From Climacteris rufus (Eukaryota > Chordata > Aves > Passeriformes > Climacteridae): a stretch of 64,000 nt of DNA. The DNA lies in contig VZRZ01004629.1 in the NCBI GenBank assembly GCA_013398175.1, forward strand, positions 379,611 through 443,610, given 5' to 3'. The notes beneath the pieces were generated by a model, which searched no databases, had not been told where the DNA came from, and saw only the letters and a program-made list of their open reading frames with translations. This document shows, one piece after another, positions 11,638 through 23,971 of this stretch (the stretch's first letter is position 1; each line of letters opens with the position of its first letter). Both the position numbers and the translations under genes were made by a program.

Positions 11638-13601
11638 GCTTAAACTGTAAATTCATGTGATCCTCTGCATATTTCTAGAAAAATCATATAAAACAAACTT
11701 TAAGGAAATAGGACATATTAAATCTTGAAAGAAATACTCCATCATTATCATTATGAATGGAAGAGAAAAAAACCCTTTTTTTTTAAAAAAAAGGTGGAAT
11801 ATATTCTAACAGAGGAATCTGAACTAAATAACTAAAGGAGAGCTTGAAATATTTGTGTCATCCCCAGGATTAGTATATGACAATCTATAGAAAAAGTTGA
11901 ATTTTCAATCTGTATGTAAGATCATATACTTCTCACATGTTTACGTGTATTCTATTGTTTCCAGAAGAATGATCCCTACTTTAATACACACAAAAAAAGC
12001 ACAACCCATCTGACAATGCCCAACACAGAGTTAGGCAGAGCATTTTTTGAAAACCAAGTCTAGACAGACTAATATCACACAAAGATGAAAAAACATTGGC
12101 AGAAAGGAAATTATGTATGCAAAAATCTTTCAGGCTTGGTATAGGCTTTTGATAGTCCAGTTTCTGCTGAAAAAAAACCCCACAAAATAACATACTAGTT
12201 GGAAGCCTTTTATAAAATGGTGTGCGAACCTCCATTCAGGAGTAGTACAGGTCACACTGACTCCATCAGACCAAGAGAGAGAGAAATAGTGGTGGAGCAC
12301 TGCACTGAATCAGAAAAACCTCTTAATGCATCTGTACACCCTTGGGAAGAAAGAGGGGGAGGTGAGCCAGGCACAATTTTATTCCTTCTTAGCACTGAAT
12401 GATCACAGGTCCTGCACCTTAACGATGCAGTTCACTTCTAATGAATGAATGAATGAAGTCTGCTACATGGTGGTCCAATCCACATTTATGAGAGAAGGTA
12501 TCTAGTGACAAAAGCGTACAGTTAATCTGGGAGTTCAGAGCCTGTGAGAACTAAGGCTTTCTCTGTTCCAAAGAGCATCAATATAGTTCCTTTTATCTTA
12601 AATAAAACTTGGTTCAGTTTGTCCTTCAACCTAAAATAAGTGTTACCAACCCTATACCTTCTTGCAACTTGAATGAAATCTATTAATATATTCTTTTTTT
12701 TAATTCCTGATAGCACCTGCAATAGTTGAAAGTAAGTGGCAATTAAAACTTAAGCCTATACAGTTCCATAATATTATTTTCTGTCTTCAAGTCAAACCAA
12801 CTGGAATGAAGGAAAAAAAAAGTGGGAGAAAAAGAAATTTCAAGTCATTTATCTGCTCTTTCCCCTTCTGTTTAGAGTGCGCTTAACATGGGTGTCTGCA
12901 GGAATTGTCTGTGTTGGAAGAGGAAAACACATATTTGTCCACTAGTTCTGAGTTCAACAAGTAAGCCCACTGTTGACATAAACTTAAATATTGAATGTAT
13001 ACTACTTTTTATGCTTTAAAAAATGTTTCTATAGTAGAAAAATTATCTAAATCCAAAAAACATTTATGAGTAATGAGTTGCCTGAAAGAACAGGGATATA
13101 TATTCCATCATAAAGCATGGAAACAAGAAGGAATCAGTACATTAGTCTTCCCCCACATCTCTAAAAGTACAATGAATTTTAATGTAAAGTGTTAAAATTT
13201 AAGAATTAAAGTGATGAATATAATTATTTATAGAAGTAAAGACTGCACAGCCAGTACTTTGCTGAAAACTCACACCTCCAGAGACTGTAATGGGTCTTAA
13301 GAAAGGACAGTGAATTTATTCTATATAATGGATCATATTTTTTATTGCAGAGAGAATTTCTTCTTCTCTTAAATTTGATACCTTTGGGATCCCACTTCAC
13401 AAATTCAAAGTACAAATATCATAGCCTGGTAGTTTATAAAACAGTAGCTCTCTCACATTAATGAGGTTAATTAACATTAAACAAACTAGGGTACATTTCC
13501 AGTTTGTTAGTATTTATACATTCTTTTTTAAATTATATTTTGGATTACTCCTATGCATCGAACAGAGTCTTTTTTTTCATTTCTCTCTCCCCTTACAAGA
13601 A
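11638..13601. other. AT-rich non-coding stretch
   Basis: Contains a near-perfect T/A palindrome at 11,774-11,794 (CC, nine T, eight A, GG) and a short ATGA repeat at 12,440-12,457. No gene or named repeat recognised. Confidence 0.55.
12440..12457 (+). repeat. (ATGA)n short tetranucleotide repeat
   Basis: About four and a half copies of ATGA/GAAT, perfect. Confidence 0.8.
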
Positions 13602-13606
13602 GGCCA
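13602..13606 (+). repeat. Target-site duplication, left copy (GGCCA)
   Basis: GGCCA directly precedes the TG start of the 13.6-14.6 kb LTR and is repeated exactly after its CA end at 14,635-14,639. Confidence 0.85.
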
Positions 13607-13784
13607 TGTGCTGGTTAGAGGGGGTCTGGCTTTTTGGGTGTGGTAGGGGCCAGAAAGATGGCTCCTGTGAAAATCTGCCAGAAGCTTCCACAGCTGTCCA
13701 GGCTGAGCCAGTCTCTGATGGCTCCTGAAGATGGACGTGCTGTTAGCCACAGCTGGGCCAGTTAGGAAAGAAGGTATGTGACAA

Positions 13785-13794
13785 GATATTTAAG
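13785..13794 (+). promoter_or_regulatory. TATA-like box of the 13.6-14.6 kb LTR
   Basis: GATATTTAAG, positioned in the 5' fifth of the LTR with the transcript-orientation AATAAA about 660 bases downstream. Consistent with a U3 promoter; activity unknown. Confidence 0.45.
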
Positions 13795-14451
13795 AAAGGG
13801 TCACAGCAGTACTCATGCGTGCTATGTAGCTGTAGTTATGTTGTTGTAGATAGGGGAGAAGGAGTACAGCATGTAGAGGAAACAACAGGTATGGACACCA
13901 GCAAAGTCAGCCAAGAAGAAGAAGGAGCTGAGACATCTCCACAGCCTGTGGTAAGGACTGTACCAATGCAGTGTTTCCCTGCACCCTGAGGGTCCATGAA
14001 GGAGCCAAGATTCACCCTACAGGAGGGAGCAGGAGGGGGTGAACTCCTAGAGGAGGGACTTTGTTCTGGTGAGGGCTGATGCAGATAACGAGGCCTTTGC
14101 TTCTGGGAACTAAAGGAGTCAATTAAGTTAAAAAAGCCTTGTGTCACCCCTACCCTAAGTTTGGACCAGCCTGGCCTTGGGAGAAAGAGCAGCGGCAGTG
14201 TCGGGGCAGGCTGCTTGCCAGGAGAGAAAAACAGCTTGTGCAAACTGCCACAGTGCTTGTGAGAAGAGGAGAAGGAAAACCCAACCTCCCCTGCAGATAT
14301 TTTGCCAAAAAGAGAAAACATTTGAGGAATGAACTAATGGGAAAAACCCCCGGTTCTCCTTGCTTTCTGAGGGAAGGGGAGAGGGCTGTAGAAGGGGGGG
14401 AAAGAGAAAGAGTGTTTTAAGAAAATATTTTGCTTGCTCCTTTAACTCTGT

Positions 14452-14457
14452 AATAAA
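14452..14457 (+). terminator. Polyadenylation signal AATAAA of the 13.6-14.6 kb LTR
   Basis: AATAAA in CTGTAATAAATCC, followed within about 60 bases by a T/G-rich stretch, as expected near the R-U5 border. Confidence 0.6.
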
Positions 14458-14634
14458 TCCTCTTAATCATTTTTAAGATTTGAGCCTGTTTTAGCCTGCT
14501 TTAATTAGAGGGTTTCTTCTCTCTCAGTATCCTTATCCCAGCTTGGTAACGATCCCTCTCTCCTGTCCAGTTGTAGAGGGGGGAGGAGCGGCTTTCGTGG
14601 GGCTTTGGCATTTGGCCAGGGCTAAATCACGACA

Positions 14635-14639
14635 GGCCA
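14635..14639 (+). repeat. Target-site duplication, right copy (GGCCA)
   Basis: Exact match to the left copy at 13,602-13,606. Confidence 0.85.
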
Positions 14640-15916
14640 GCGCACTGTTAAAGAATAGCAGTAGGGCAGTATTTAAATAAAGTCACTAACTGGAAAAGTG
14701 TCTTGACAAGGAGTACTAGGTCTCTTCCCATAGAAATAGACTTCTTACTGATGATTCTCAATTAAGCCCAAAAAGAATCCATGACACACAGAATGAGGGA
14801 TTTTCACAGGCAGCAAGATTTGCATCTTGGGTTTTATTAAATGTATGAAGTTTTGCCAATAGCTTCTTCTATAACTCTAGACAATAAATACTTCTGAGAC
14901 TTCAGCGTGCATACATATGAGAAACACAGTGATCACATAGCTTTTCCGTAATTTTTAAAACAGGATTCAGAAAAGAAAAACAAAAGCTATTTAAAGCATA
15001 GAGATTAAATCAGGGTGTGCACGACAAAATTTCTTATATTTCCCAAAAGAGCAATTCAGAGAGATGATTAATGGTTACATGCAAAGGGCGTTGAGGAAAC
15101 ATTACTAGAAAACATTTCCATTCCCAATAGATCTATTTGTCAGCTCTCCAAGAAGACTATTATATGCTGCAGGTAACTGAAAGTAAAATAATAAGATATA
15201 CAGAATGCCTGATATTTCTATGTTATGTCTGAACACTTAGGGGTTTCCAGTACCCATAACATTGTGTCTACAGTATGTAATCAACCACCGGCATTCTCAC
15301 TTGGTCATCCAGGTATTTTAAAAATCATTCATCACATTCTGAATAATTTATTGTTTCAGAGAAGTATTTAAATCAGACGTAGCTGCTGCAGTTCATAGAC
15401 CAGGGTATTTATTTCAACTGTATTAAAAGTCCAGTTTACATTAATAAGCTAAGCTAAAATTACAGGGTCAAAGTCAATTCTGATGTCTCTGCTCTAGGGG
15501 TATAACACAGCATAGATCAGAGGAAGGCAACTGAAAGTAGCTAAGTTCTTAAATCAAAACAGATAACAAAACAACTAGCTGGAAGTTGAAGGATTTCAGA
15601 TTAAATTCCAAATAATAGAAAGAAACAGCTACCTTAAGAAAGTAGAAGTCAGTACACAGGCTGGATGGATTGCAATTACATTAAAAAAATCCACTGAATC
15701 CATTGCTGGACAATAACACTAACACATTCCCCCTTCACAATTTTAAAACTATGTTCACTCTTATATTGAAGTAATGGGATGGCGGTCCAAAAATAGCTAT
15801 TTAAAATTCAAATTGAGTGACAAAATAACTGTTGTATGATTGACTAAAGATTTTCAGTTTGAAATAGTTTGATTAGCAATTTTTAATTTTTAAATTCTTT
15901 TCTTATCATGTCACAT
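14640..15916. other. AT-rich non-coding stretch between two LTRs
   Basis: No gag, pol or env remnants, no primer-binding site or polypurine tract, and the LTRs on either side point in opposite directions. The interval is therefore host sequence, not a provirus interior. Nothing else recognised. Confidence 0.65.
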
Positions 15917-16128
15917 TGTCACGATTTAACCCCAGGCAGCAACCAAGTACCAGCAGTGAGTCACTCACTCCCCCACCAGTAGGATCAGGGAGAGAATTGG
16001 AAAGGTAAAATCTGGCAAGCTCATGGATTGAGATAAAAACAGTTTAATGGGGAAAGCAAAAGCTGTGCACACAAGCAAAGAAAAGCAAGGAATTAATTCG
16101 CAGATTCCCATGGGCAAACAGGTGTGTC
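15917..16128 (-). mobile_element. Truncated LTR (3' part), same LTR group as at 31.6 kb
   Basis: The plus strand starts TGTCACGATTTAACCCC and proceeds through CACTCACTCCCCC, GAGATAAAAACAG and CGCAGATTCCCATGGG. This is the reverse complement of the 3' end of a very common avian LTR group. It aligns by eye with the first 200 bases or so of the complete copy at 31,593-32,129, including the shared AAAGCAAA...CACA-AAGCAAA and TTCCCAT-GCAA segments. On the minus strand an ATTAAA at 16,043-16,048 takes the place of the AATAAA. Similarity fades near 16,128, before the TATA region, so the U3 half is missing. No target-site duplication can be scored. Confidence 0.75.
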
Positions 16129-16955
16129 AGAAAGGAGAACAGACAGGATGCCAAGTTCAGACATTGTGTATGTCAGTGCTAACCACAGCACTCCTACCTA
16201 AACTTTTTCAAACTCAAAGAAGTGTAATGCTTTCCTTATTTGTTGCTTGACATAGAACTTACTCTTAATGTCAATGCACATCTTGCTCTCCAGAGAGGTA
16301 AAATAGCTTCTTACAGCATTTCTCCCTGTCTTGCAGCTGCTTTTGGGGAAAGAAGATTAAATATAAAATGCTTTTAGTAATGGGAAAAAAAAACCAAAAC
16401 AAAACAACCCACAACTTTTCTTTTCACTGTCTGCCAGACCCTGAATCTTTTCTTGCATAGCAGGGAGGGTTTCCATCACTCAGTGCAACATTTTCGGCTA
16501 AACCTTGTTCCTGAAAATGTGTTTTCTCATTTTCCCATGAAATTACACTGTTACAATTCCTTATGGCTGTGACAGATATAAAGAACACCACTCTCTTTTT
16601 CCTAAATTTCACAGCAAACCACTGTTATGAAAAACTCAGATCCTGAAATTTCTTTAAATTTTGCTTAGAATGCCCTCAAAAAGTTAAAATTTGCTTTTAA
16701 GTATTTTATCTGTGGGTTCTACTATAGCTCTGTAATATGATTGCCCTTTTCATTTCAAGTGCACAGTAATTCAGAAAAAAATATTATAGCTCTACACAAT
16801 TCTAGGGATTTAAAACTCACCCTGTTCTCTGAGGTAAAGATCTACTTGTTTTCCAGTATATTCCAGGACACTGAAGCAATAATAAAACCCCATCAAACCT
16901 GTGCAAATTGCGTGTTTGTAAGTCTCTAATAAATTACATGTACTCAGCTGTGGGG

Positions 16956-16991
16956 TTTTTTGTTTGTTTTGTTTTGTTTTGTTTTGTTTTT
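16956..16991 (+). repeat. (TTTTG)n / TTTG simple repeat
   Basis: T-rich array with TTTG then several TTTTG units. Confidence 0.85.
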
Positions 16992-17308
16992 AAATTGAAA
17001 TATCATAAATGGTTAATTGCTCTTTAATTACCTTTATTTTACAGGATTTATTCTACTATAACTCCTTTATCATATATATTTTATTTAGAATATACTTCAA
17101 ACAAATTTTTCAATTTTTCCCCACACTTGAAGTAAGAATGGAAATTTATAGTTAAGCATTGACTTAATGCTATAAGACGTTATGATAGCAAAAGTGTTTT
17201 CTTATCTGCTATCTGCAACTTTTGACAAAAATAAGATCTTTTTATAGCTGAATACTCTTGAAAATTTATGTTTCCCAAAAGTGCCTGTGAAGTCAGGCTT
17301 TGGAAACC

Positions 17309-17331
17309 TTCTGTTCTGTATTAGAACAGAA
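17309..17331 (+). other. Perfect inverted repeat, 9-bp arms with 5-base spacer
   Basis: TTCTGTTCT at 17,309-17,317 is the exact reverse complement of AGAACAGAA at 17,323-17,331. The arms hold the hexamers TGTTCT and AGAACA, which are steroid-receptor half-sites, but in everted order and with 5-base spacing, unlike the classical 3-base inverted site. Confidence 0.8.
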
Positions 17332-17670
17332 TTAAATTGAATACTGAAAGTGATCACAACTGAATCTTCTAACATTTTAAAAGTCTAGTGCATTCTTATT
17401 TTGTTTCCTTTCAAGGTTTTGAGGCACATGTAACCAAAAGGCACTGGATAATGGCTACAATTTTATTTAGTCTTTCCACCAAATCTTGAAACTCTGCTTG
17501 ACTTTACAATTTTGCTTGCCAGAAAGAGCTGCAGGTTGTGAAATATCACTTCTTTTTCCTAATCTATTAATAGACATCTAGTTTTGTCAAAGACCATCTC
17601 TCTTTAACAAAACACAAAAATCAATACGCATTTTGATGAAACTAGGCTCTCAGAAAAGAAAAAAGCCACA

Positions 17671-17736
17671 GACAAACTATAACATTGTATTGCAACTTTT
17701 ACTGACAAACTATAACATTGTATTTCAACTTTTACT
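17671..17736 (+). repeat. 33-bp tandem duplication (2 copies)
   Basis: GACAAACTATAACATTGTAT starts each copy (17,671 and 17,704). The two 33-base units differ at one base (TTGCAAC versus TTTCAAC). This is a recent local duplication with no coding role visible. Confidence 0.92.
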
Positions 17737-19127
17737 GTTTATACCCTGATTCTGTTGTGCCAACAGAGTTCAGCAACAAGCAGAAAGTGTGAGAGACATC
17801 TTGGGACATCAGCTCTTCAGCTTGCTGAGACTCTTTTCCTGTTATCTGAAACATAACAGTATTGTAAGATGTATACTTTGGCTGCACTAACTCAGAGAAT
17901 TACTTTGTTAATTCTTTTCAAATCCTTGACTGCTACATTCCTTGAGAGTTGTATAATTTTTGTGTTTAAATGAGAAATTGTAGGCCTGAGATCTGAAGGG
18001 AAATAGACTAGCCACATAGTATCTTTCTTGACTTTAGCCCCACTGTCAGATCCAGGACTTGGTCCTGAGCTCCCTGAAGAATGGATTGAGATCAGAAAGA
18101 TCAGAAAAGATGGAGATCAGAAAGCAAGCACATTGAGCAGGGCACTGGTAAACACTGCAGAGCTGAAAGGCAATTGATAGGAGTCATGTATGTGTTGCAG
18201 ACTCTTGGCTGCAATGCAACCACTTTATTGCTGTCAAGTTGCCCATGTGGCCACGCCCAGGCGTGGAATGCATGAAATGATGATTGAAGAGACCAGTATC
18301 ATGGCCAGAAAACAACCCATCAACAGGGAATGTGGTTGGCAATGGACACAGAGTGACAGTTCACATTAATTCACACTCCCTCACATCCACTCCACTACAG
18401 TGTTTTGCATCTCAGGACTCTGGAATACAAATAACTTTTCCTTTTGCATTTAGGTCATTTTTATTGAATATCTTGAATACATATCTTGAGCCTTTGTTCT
18501 TTGACACCTGGTCTCAATACTCTTGAACTAGAAGGTACACTCAACTTAGAGAAAACACCATGGATAGGTGTTTCTGTAAGCACTAAATTAGTACTTATTC
18601 AAATATATCTCCTTTCTGAATCATTGCTCTGTCTTCTTAGTTACCTATCTAAATCAAAGCCAAGATTTTTTTTTATGCCTAGAAATACTTAAATATTTGT
18701 TCTTGTCCTTATCTATTTGCTGTAGAGTTTACCTATGATTTTCATTTATCATCCACTGTCTGCATTTCATAACTCATAATTTATAACCAGCTCTGTGAAA
18801 CTCTCAGCTTTTTATAACATACAATATATTTAATATGAGAGAGATACTTTCATTCCTACTACTATTTCCAACAAGGACATTAAGGTTTTATTCTGGGTGT
18901 ATCAGAATGCATTGCTGACAAGCAGAAAGGCACCAATAAATTATTCAGGTCATTCTAAGTGAATGCTAATAAAATCTTCTTCTACAACAACATTTCTTTT
19001 GGAATTTAGCATTTGAGGCATTACTCTAGTTTTAAGCATTACATTTTTGTATAATGGATTAACTTTCCCCACCTTTTTCTGCATAGGTAGAGTCTATGTA
19101 CATTAAACTATCAGGAAAGATGAATTC

Positions 19128-19146
19128 AAAACAAACAAACAAACAA
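19128..19146 (+). repeat. (AAAC)n short simple repeat
   Basis: Four to five AAAC units running into A-rich AATAAGATAAATAAAT. Confidence 0.75.
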
Positions 19147-21496
19147 TAAGATAAATAAATTACTAGACTTTATTCTCTAACAATAACTATGAGGAATCTG
19201 CACAAAGCACTGCTGGGAAATACTTCACCTCTCCAGAACCCCAAGGCATAAAGATGTGTTGTGTGGTCCTTTAAAATCTGGTTACTTTTTCTTTGCATTC
19301 TCTGTAATTACCAAATTTATAATGGAATTTATAATGATATTGTGGACATTACAGCTTGGCTTCAAATTAGTCTGCTTCCTTGTGGAACACAGGACACATA
19401 TTTGCTGGTGAGCGGTGAAAGTCAAACTCTGCATTTCTAACAAAGGGAAAAAAGGAAATTAATTGCTCAGAGAATCCATTCTTCACACATAGGAATAGAT
19501 TATTTGGCAGAGTAACAACAAAGAGTAAAATGTGTATGATGAGTCCAGTTTGTTGTATCAACATCATCACTACATTCATGATCTGTTTCTTGGGTTTGCT
19601 ATTCTGCAATGTAACATGAGGACATAGGCTGAACCTGTATGTGATGCACTCTCACTGAAGAAAGAAAATTCATATTAGAAAATTAAAAGTTCAACGGTCT
19701 TCAGACACTGACTTTCTAGGGATCTGTGATTATGTTCTGGACAATGTTTTGGATATACATATTAATAAGAAAGAAAAATATATGCATATGTTATCAAATT
19801 AGGGTTTGACTTCAGAAGCAAAACGAGATGCCAAAAAAACATGAATGAAATTATTAATAGTAGTCTGATTATAACCTCTCTTCATCCTCTGAAAACCCAG
19901 TCTTTTCAGTTGTTCAGTAACAAGGTTAAATTTTCAAAAGCTTTCTGGAATCTGAGTGCCATTTGAGCGGCCATCTTCGATGTATGCTTTGAGACTAAAG
20001 TTTTAGTGTTTCATAGTCTCAGCATTTGATTTTTAAGTGTTCAGAAATATATTTTTAAAATAGTCTTAGAATAGTGGACCAGACATTACATGCAATGCCA
20101 AAGACCCAGGAGACTATTTACATCTCCACTGAGATAACAGAAATCATGATACTGCAAATAGGACAAAAAATATTTACACCCACAGAACTAGACTCTAATA
20201 CTTCAGAACAAGTGTTGCTCCAGGAGCACCATTTAGAAAAGCATATTGAGAAAAATCACTTTACATTAGAAACAAAGGTTCTTCTAAAATACTTGGTTGG
20301 GTCTTAATTTTCACAGCTGTTGGTCTGGCTTGACTATCCAAAGCAAATGTTGATGGCTTGCTACAATGAACTCAGCCATTGGTTCACATGTGTTTCGGCT
20401 TGGGTTTCTCTTAGTTTTGGTTTCTAAAAAGACACACCAATCTGAATCCCTTTCTTCAAGTCCAGAGAACAGATTCAAGCTCAAAAATTCATAGTAAGCT
20501 CTGGTATTAAGAAACAATGTCTGAATGTGGCCTTCTTCTCAACCCACCAAGAACCCAACATTTTGAATGTTTTTGTTTGTTGGTTTTTTACCACTGGAAC
20601 TAGGGGGAAATGGGGAAGGAAATATTTCCTGTCTTGTAATATATATTTATAAATATTTTTTGTTTCCCCATAAATTAATTTCTCTCCATTGCTAAGAGAA
20701 TCTACAGTATCTATGCTACTATGAATGCTGTGGTCTTTCCCCAATTATCTGTTGGGCAAGAAATTCTTAAAAATTATTAAACTCTTATTACAATTGTTCT
20801 GATAGAAGTTCTGATAAAAACTTCATTGTCTTAAAAGGAAGATATTTGTTTCTGGGATTCTCTTGCTGGCAATGTTTTAGCTGCTCAAAATGCTGCACTG
20901 ACTATAAAGTGTAGGTGGTAATCCACCGGGAACCTCCTCTGTGCCTCCCCAAGAGTACAGCATGTTCTAGCTATGAAAAAACACTGTGTTTCAAACTACA
21001 TATATTGGAGAGTTGCTTGAAAACAACAACATAAAAGTTTAATGGCCATTGCATTTCACTGAGGTTTTTTTCTACATACACTCATATTAAACGTTATACC
21101 TCAATTTACCTATTTTAAATGAAATTAGATAAACACACCATCTGGTGGCCAGCATGTAACCCTTTCCTTATAAGTGTCTCTGATTATTTTAACTTTTCTC
21201 ATAAATAAAGCATATTAAAAATACTTTGTATTGAAAAATACACCTTTTTTTTGCCATAGTGAAACAAGATACATCATCTAATATTTTCTTCAAAACTCAG
21301 AGGGATGTTAAGGTTAGAACAGATTATGTTTCTTCAAAAGTTTTCTTTTCCATCTGGACCAGATGTTGCTCAGTAGCCCTTATTATTTCCATGAGTGTTT
21401 TAAGGAGCATTCTCTCCTTATGGTTTATTCAAAAGGTGAGGTCAAATTTCATTTGAGGGAAATTTTTTATATTATTCTTGGACACTAACACAGAGA

Positions 21497-21536
21497 TGAG
21501 CAATTTGTATTTAAGGTGAGCAATTTGTATTTAAAG
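21497..21536 (+). repeat. 20-bp tandem duplication (2 copies)
   Basis: TGAGCAATTTGTATTTAAGG at 21,497-21,516 is followed immediately by the same unit with one change (AAAG at its end) at 21,517-21,536. Confidence 0.92.
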
Positions 21537-23971
21537 ATCCATATGAAGACATTATAGATGAATAAGCCAAAACATTTAAAAACATGAAAAAGATTATTTG
21601 GAATATGAGTTGTAAATTATAACTTACTCCATGCAACTGAAAATTGACATGGTTTAGAAAAATTCCTAACTGAAATAAATCCTTTTCTTAAAACAGAGTC
21701 AAAATGCTTTGTGTATGCAAGTATTCCTTGTTGCTAAGGAACTGTATTCCTAAGAAGGCAGAAAGATTTTTGCTTGGTTTCTAAATCCAATAAATTTGAG
21801 TTTTGTCCTTAGCTTGGCTCTAATAACAGGTAAAGAAACTTAATAGAAAACCTGTCCAGGATTTACCAAATATTCTTCAAAGTATGTAAAAAAATATTCT
21901 GGAATAACAGTTCACAAGTTATTTCTGGCCTTTCATATTTCAGCAAAGAAACACAGCCTCACTAATATTAATTTGCTTAATTTGCAATACAGGTTCTAAT
22001 TTCCATATATTGTAGCAGTCTTCTCTCCTAAATTAAGTATTTCAAACATGAGTATTAGAATGTTAAAACTTTCAGTTTAAGAGATGCACAGAATAGCTAT
22101 GTAGCACCCCAAAATGACAACAACAGACAATCAGTGCTGAGCCACAAGAGGTGAGGAAGAATATTACATGCTTTGGCTTAACATCTGTGAATCAGTTAGG
22201 GGAGAGTACCCCACAGAGTTGTTCAAGACCCTCCAGTATCTCCTTTAATTTAAAGCCATGTGCACTTTTGCTAAACAATCCTGTCAGTTTGAGTAACGAT
22301 TGACAATTCTTGACCCTAATTCTGAAAACACTTTTCTTGCACTTTATTTCTGTGTGGTTTTTAATCTACAAGGAAAGTATTCCTGATTATCACTGATGCT
22401 GTTTTGATAGGAACATTTATATCTGATCTTCAGTTTTTTTTAAAATGACAAGAGAGATAGCTTTGGAGTGCATCTCCATATACACTTTATTTTACTTTTT
22501 CTCTGCTCAAAACAAAATAATATTTTATGAGCTAACAGAAAATTGTAGCCCCTAATTTCTACATTTATAAAGTTTCTCAGATGTGGGTGAATTGCTTGAG
22601 AGCACTGCATGTGTTTTCATATGAAATCTCTGACCTTTATGAAGCTAGCTTGTCACTATTAATTTTTTTCACAGAAAAAAATTAAATCACTTATTCTTAG
22701 AAACATAAGCTTTAAAATTCTCTCTTTCTCTCTTTCCTGTCCCCCAAATATTTTATTTTTTAGTTTTGCATTTCTCATACATGTTATGTTATAAAGCACC
22801 ATGATTCCTGCAGGCTCAGTCTCATACTTTTTTTCAAAGTTTTCTCATAGTTTTTTCGAAGAACACCCCAAAAAGCTCAGCCACTAAGTTCAGCATGCAC
22901 TGACTACTCAGGGTAGTCAGATGTTCAAAACAGCAGCTTTCCAATGCAAATGATAGTAGATGAGTGACCAAAGTGGTCCATAAAACTCTCTTTTCCCACT
23001 TTTCATAATTTTTTACTATTACAAAAATCTTTCAAGAAATATTTTTTCATAGCTGTACTTACACCTTCAGTAGCTTGTAATGGAGGAGGGTAATGGGAAC
23101 AGTATAATTGCTAGAATCAAGAAAGAACATGTCTCATACTGCACTGTTCAGTCAAGTGGGTGAACAAATGAAGCTAGATAATGCTGAATTAACTCTATCA
23201 CGGGGCTGAATTCCTTTTAGCACTCCAACCAGTATTTCACAAAAGCTTACAATTTTTCACTGCCTAGGGACAGAAACTGCAGTAGCACAACAGACCAACC
23301 AGCATTAACAGATGACAGTCACCAAGAGGTAAATCTGGAAAGTGAAATTAGATTGCTCAGATGAGACAAAAATGCAGAAGAAAAGGAGAGGACCACTAGG
23401 CTCCCTGTTCTGAGACTCAAAGCAAGAATATTTAGACTGACATCGGCAACAGAATAGGAAATGTTGAATTTGTCAGTTAGGAATACACAGTGCTGCATTA
23501 AGATGAGAATTCTGAAGTTGATGGTTTTCTCTGCTTTGGGAGGGAGAGGAAGATAACAGGCTTCCTGTGTGACTTTCAGGGGACAGTTTGGGGTGTTGGC
23601 TAATATGCAGGAAACCTCTTAGCTCCTGTTTAGAGCCTCTATTTACAAGTATAATTTGTGCATTAAAATGAGATATCTTTACTTACCCAAAGTTAGATTA
23701 TGTAATTGTTTCTTTTTTTTTCCTTTTTTTTTTAAAGGTAAAGGAGAAAACAAATGGGAGATAGCACTCCCCTTGTTAGAAGAACACATGCAATAATGTG
23801 CAGATTAACTCACTTATTTGACTGAGCAATGAGAAACAGGTGTTTGTCTCCAGCCAAGGGTACAAAAAGTATATGAAATTTCTGTAGCACAGTAAGAAAG
23901 AAACCACTGGAAAAACAATTCTTTTGATGTACCTCCCTCATACTAAGTCCAATGGTCAATGTAATAATGGA

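Larger units (their letters stand above)
13607..14634 (+). mobile_element. Complete solo LTR, avian endogenous retrovirus (ERVL-like)
   Basis: A 1,028-bp element that starts TGTGCTGG, ends AAATCACGACA, and is bounded by the exact 5-bp duplication GGCCA. Layout in plus orientation is as follows: a GC-richer 5' part, a TATA-like GATATTTAAG at 13,785-13,794, a purine-rich middle with GAAGAAGAAGGAG-type sequence, an AATAAA at 14,452-14,457, then a pyrimidine-rich tail with CTTATCCCAGC and CTCTCTCCTGTCCAG before the terminal inverted TGT...ACA. This order and the tail resemble an approximately 1-kb LTR family abundant in passerine genomes (from memory of the family; exact Repbase name not certain). 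The 5-bp duplication fits class III (ERVL) integration; ERVK copies usually leave 6 bp. No internal region is attached, so recombination has left a solo LTR. A 161-codon minus-strand frame at 13,836-14,321 lies wholly inside and is not a gene. Confidence 0.88.
16129..23971. other. Long AT-rich non-coding stretch
   Basis: About 7.8 kb without recognisable genes or named interspersed repeats. It contains simple repeats at 16,956-16,991 and 19,128-19,146, a perfect inverted repeat at 17,309-17,331, and tandem duplications at 17,671-17,736 and 21,497-21,536 (listed separately). The 77-codon frame at 20,074-20,307 has no domain I recognise. Confidence 0.55.

Noticed and set aside
13836..14321. 161-codon minus-strand open frame
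   Set aside because: Entirely inside the solo LTR and on its antisense strand; composition follows the LTR's GC-rich sequence.
13607..16128. A provirus between the LTRs at 13.6 and 15.9 kb
   Set aside because: The two LTRs are in opposite orientation, the first has its own duplication on both sides, and the interval has no retroviral coding remnants.
20074..20307. 77-codon plus-strand frame with protein-like composition
   Set aside because: Short, no exon borders, no family recognised; chance is the simplest reading.
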